From: JBCCMB01 sp039026555
GTDB taxonomy: Bacteria > Pseudomonadota > Alphaproteobacteria > Caulobacterales > Hyphomonadaceae
Assembly (NCBI GenBank): GCA_039026555.1
Contig: JBCCMB010000035.1
Span: forward strand, 1 to 22,852
Length of the DNA: 22,852 nt
Reading direction: 5' to 3'
Under the pieces are notes generated by a model that saw only the letters and a program-made list of their open reading frames with translations, had not been told where the DNA came from and did no database searches. Each line of letters starts with the position of its first letter. The first letter of the stretch is position 1. This document shows positions 21,960-22,852 of the stretch, piece by piece. The translations under genes and the position numbers were made by a program.

Positions 21960-22339
21960 TATTGCGCGTCCGTCGGCGCGGGCTCGGGCGCTGGTTCAGG
22001 CGCCGGCGCAGGATCGACGGGTTCGGTCGGATCATTCGCGGCTGCAGAGGTGGCGCCGCGATAATCTGGGCGTTCGATCTGGTCGCACGGTACTTTGCGA
22101 CCCTCAATGAACACGCCGTTTTCGTAGCGTCCCGCCTCAAAGCACAAACCTTCGTCGGACGGCTCTAGCAAAGCCGCTATGATCAACGCGCCCACGGCGA
22201 GCACGCCGCCGATTGAGATCAACGCCGCCAAAGGCCATTTGTCCTTGATGCTCGCATCGCGCGTCGCCAGGCGATAGAGGAAGAAGATCAAAAAAGGCGC
22301 GCCGAACAGCGCCAGTTCAATCAATATGCGTCGGGTCAT
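21959..22339 (-). CDS. DUF6111-family small membrane protein
   Basis: A 126-residue protein with two predicted spans (about 6-24, IELALFGAPFLIFFLYRLA; about 38-57, AALISIGGVLAVGALIIAAL) and a polar C-terminal part with a Cys pair (GLCFEAGRY, VPCDQIERPDYRG), ending in a Pro/Ala/Glu repeat (PAPAPEPAPEPAP). The motif CDQIxRPDYRG and the position between a Nudix hydrolase and the CCA-adding enzyme fit the alphaproteobacterial DUF6111 family. The function is unknown; the gene order suggests a constant partner of these two. It has a TAATG overlap with cca. Confidence 0.8.
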   Translation of the reverse strand: MTRRILIELALFGAPFLIFFLYRLATRDASIKDKWPLAALISIGGVLAVGALIIAALLEPSDEGLCFEAGRYENGVFIEGRKVPCDQIERPDYRGATSAAANDPTEPVDPAPAPEPAPEPAPTDAQ

Positions 22340-22372
22340 CTTGCGCCTCTCACATCGCCCGCAAAACTGCGG

Positions 22373-22852
22373 CTAATCCTCTGAATACAAACGATCATAG
22401 AGCGCTTTTATCATACCGGCGGTCGCCCCCCAGATATATTTTCCATTGTGCGGCATGGCGTAATAGCTGCGCAGCTTGCCACCCCATTCCTTTTCATGTC
22501 GCTCGTGGTTTTCAGGCTGCATGAGGAAAGATAAAGGCGTCTCAAACACGCCGGCGACTTCGTGCGGGTCCGGCGTTGGTTCAAACTGCGGCGGCAGCAA
22601 TCCGATAAACAAGGACACCAAATAGCCTGTCGCGGTTTCATAAGGGTCGGCTTGGCCAATTAGGCGAACTTGGGCGCGCGGAACGCCAACCTCTTCTTCC
22701 GCCTCGCGCAACGCTGCATCGGCCGCAGATTTGTCCGCCGCATCGATCTTCCCGCCCGGAAAGGCGACCTGGCCCGCATGCGTCGGCATGGTCGTCGGCC
22801 GTTCGGTGAAGAGCACGCCGAAATCATCGCCGCGATCTTGCAACCCCACCAA
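22373..22852 (-). CDS. Nudix hydrolase, CoA-pyrophosphatase (NudL) type, 5' end beyond window
   Basis: Probable hydrolase of CoA and related diphosphates. The visible 159 residues carry the family-specific motif LFTERPTTMPTHAGQVAFPG, fused to the Nudix box GGKIDAADKSAADAALREAE, then EEVGV (about 33-57), whose spacing is that of the NudL/UPF0035 group rather than the standard box. The C-terminal part, with YAMPHNGKYIWGATAGMIKA, is also typical. The frame is open to the window edge with no credible start, so roughly 40-60 N-terminal residues are missing. It is followed by the DUF6111 gene 33 bp downstream. Confidence 0.9.
   Translation of the reverse strand: MVGLQDRGDDFGVLFTERPTTMPTHAGQVAFPGGKIDAADKSAADAALREAEEEVGVPRAQVRLIGQADPYETATGYLVSLFIGLLPPQFEPTPDPHEVAGVFETPLSFLMQPENHERHEKEWGGKLRSYYAMPHNGKYIWGATAGMIKALYDRLYSED

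Noticed and set aside
22304..22318. GAAC-N7-GTTC
   Set aside because: It is an inverted arrangement, not the direct repeat bound by alphaproteobacterial LexA, and it lies inside the DUF6111 coding region.

Overview
The window is about 22.9 kb of GC-rich chromosomal DNA from an alphaproteobacterium. The evidence is a circularly permuted (two-piece) tmRNA gene, alphaproteobacterial GTTC-N7-GTTC LexA boxes, the homoserine kinase-rnhA pair, and the cca-DUF6111-Nudix and hflK-hflC-degP blocks. A Hyphomonadaceae/Parvularculaceae/Caulobacterales-like host is a reasonable guess, but the sequence alone does not fix it. No phage, insertion sequence, CRISPR array or tRNA was recognised. Most genes are chromosomal housekeeping genes, tightly packed.

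Layout. 1-1302 (+): end of homoserine kinase (thrB), then RNase HI. 1315-5648 (-): 5-formyl-THF cyclo-ligase, then an S8-protease lipoprotein and a small lipoprotein, then a YmdB-type phosphodiesterase. A probable 6S RNA lies just upstream of the cyclo-ligase (about 5715-5880). A 3' scrap of an epoxide hydrolase gene (about 5905-6033) and a DUF481 outer-membrane protein (+) follow. 6913-10574 (-): the envelope quality-control group hflK-hflC-degP. 10659-12841 (+): Mrp/ApbC Fe-S carrier and a degenerate nucleotidyltransferase-like protein. 12851-14380 (-): SMP-30 lactonase and dihydrofolate reductase; folA is preceded by three tandem 16-bp repeats that each carry a Shine-Dalgarno-like core. 14565-16793: VUT-family transporter (+), an acidic Ala/Asp lipoprotein (-) and thymidylate synthase (-).

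16.9-18 kb is the most interesting part for regulation. A VOC/glyoxalase-like gene and the permuted ssrA gene each have an exact GTTC-N7-GTTC LexA-type box over their promoter. The ssrA -10 box also lies inside a perfect 8+8 bp inverted repeat. Next comes a Zur-box-like palindrome in front of a three-gene set: His-rich DUF2796 periplasmic protein, LolD-like ATPase and FtsX-like permease. This looks like a zinc-starvation-responsive ABC system. 20715-22852 (-): CCA-adding enzyme, DUF6111 protein and a CoA-pyrophosphatase-type Nudix hydrolase cut by the window edge.

Themes: folate/one-carbon metabolism (thyA, folA, cyclo-ligase), RNA quality control (tmRNA, CCA-adding enzyme, RNase HI, 6S RNA), envelope proteolysis (HflKC, DegP, S8 lipoprotein), and stress regulation inferred from operator-like sites (SOS, zinc). 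All functional statements rest on motif recognition by eye, without database searches.
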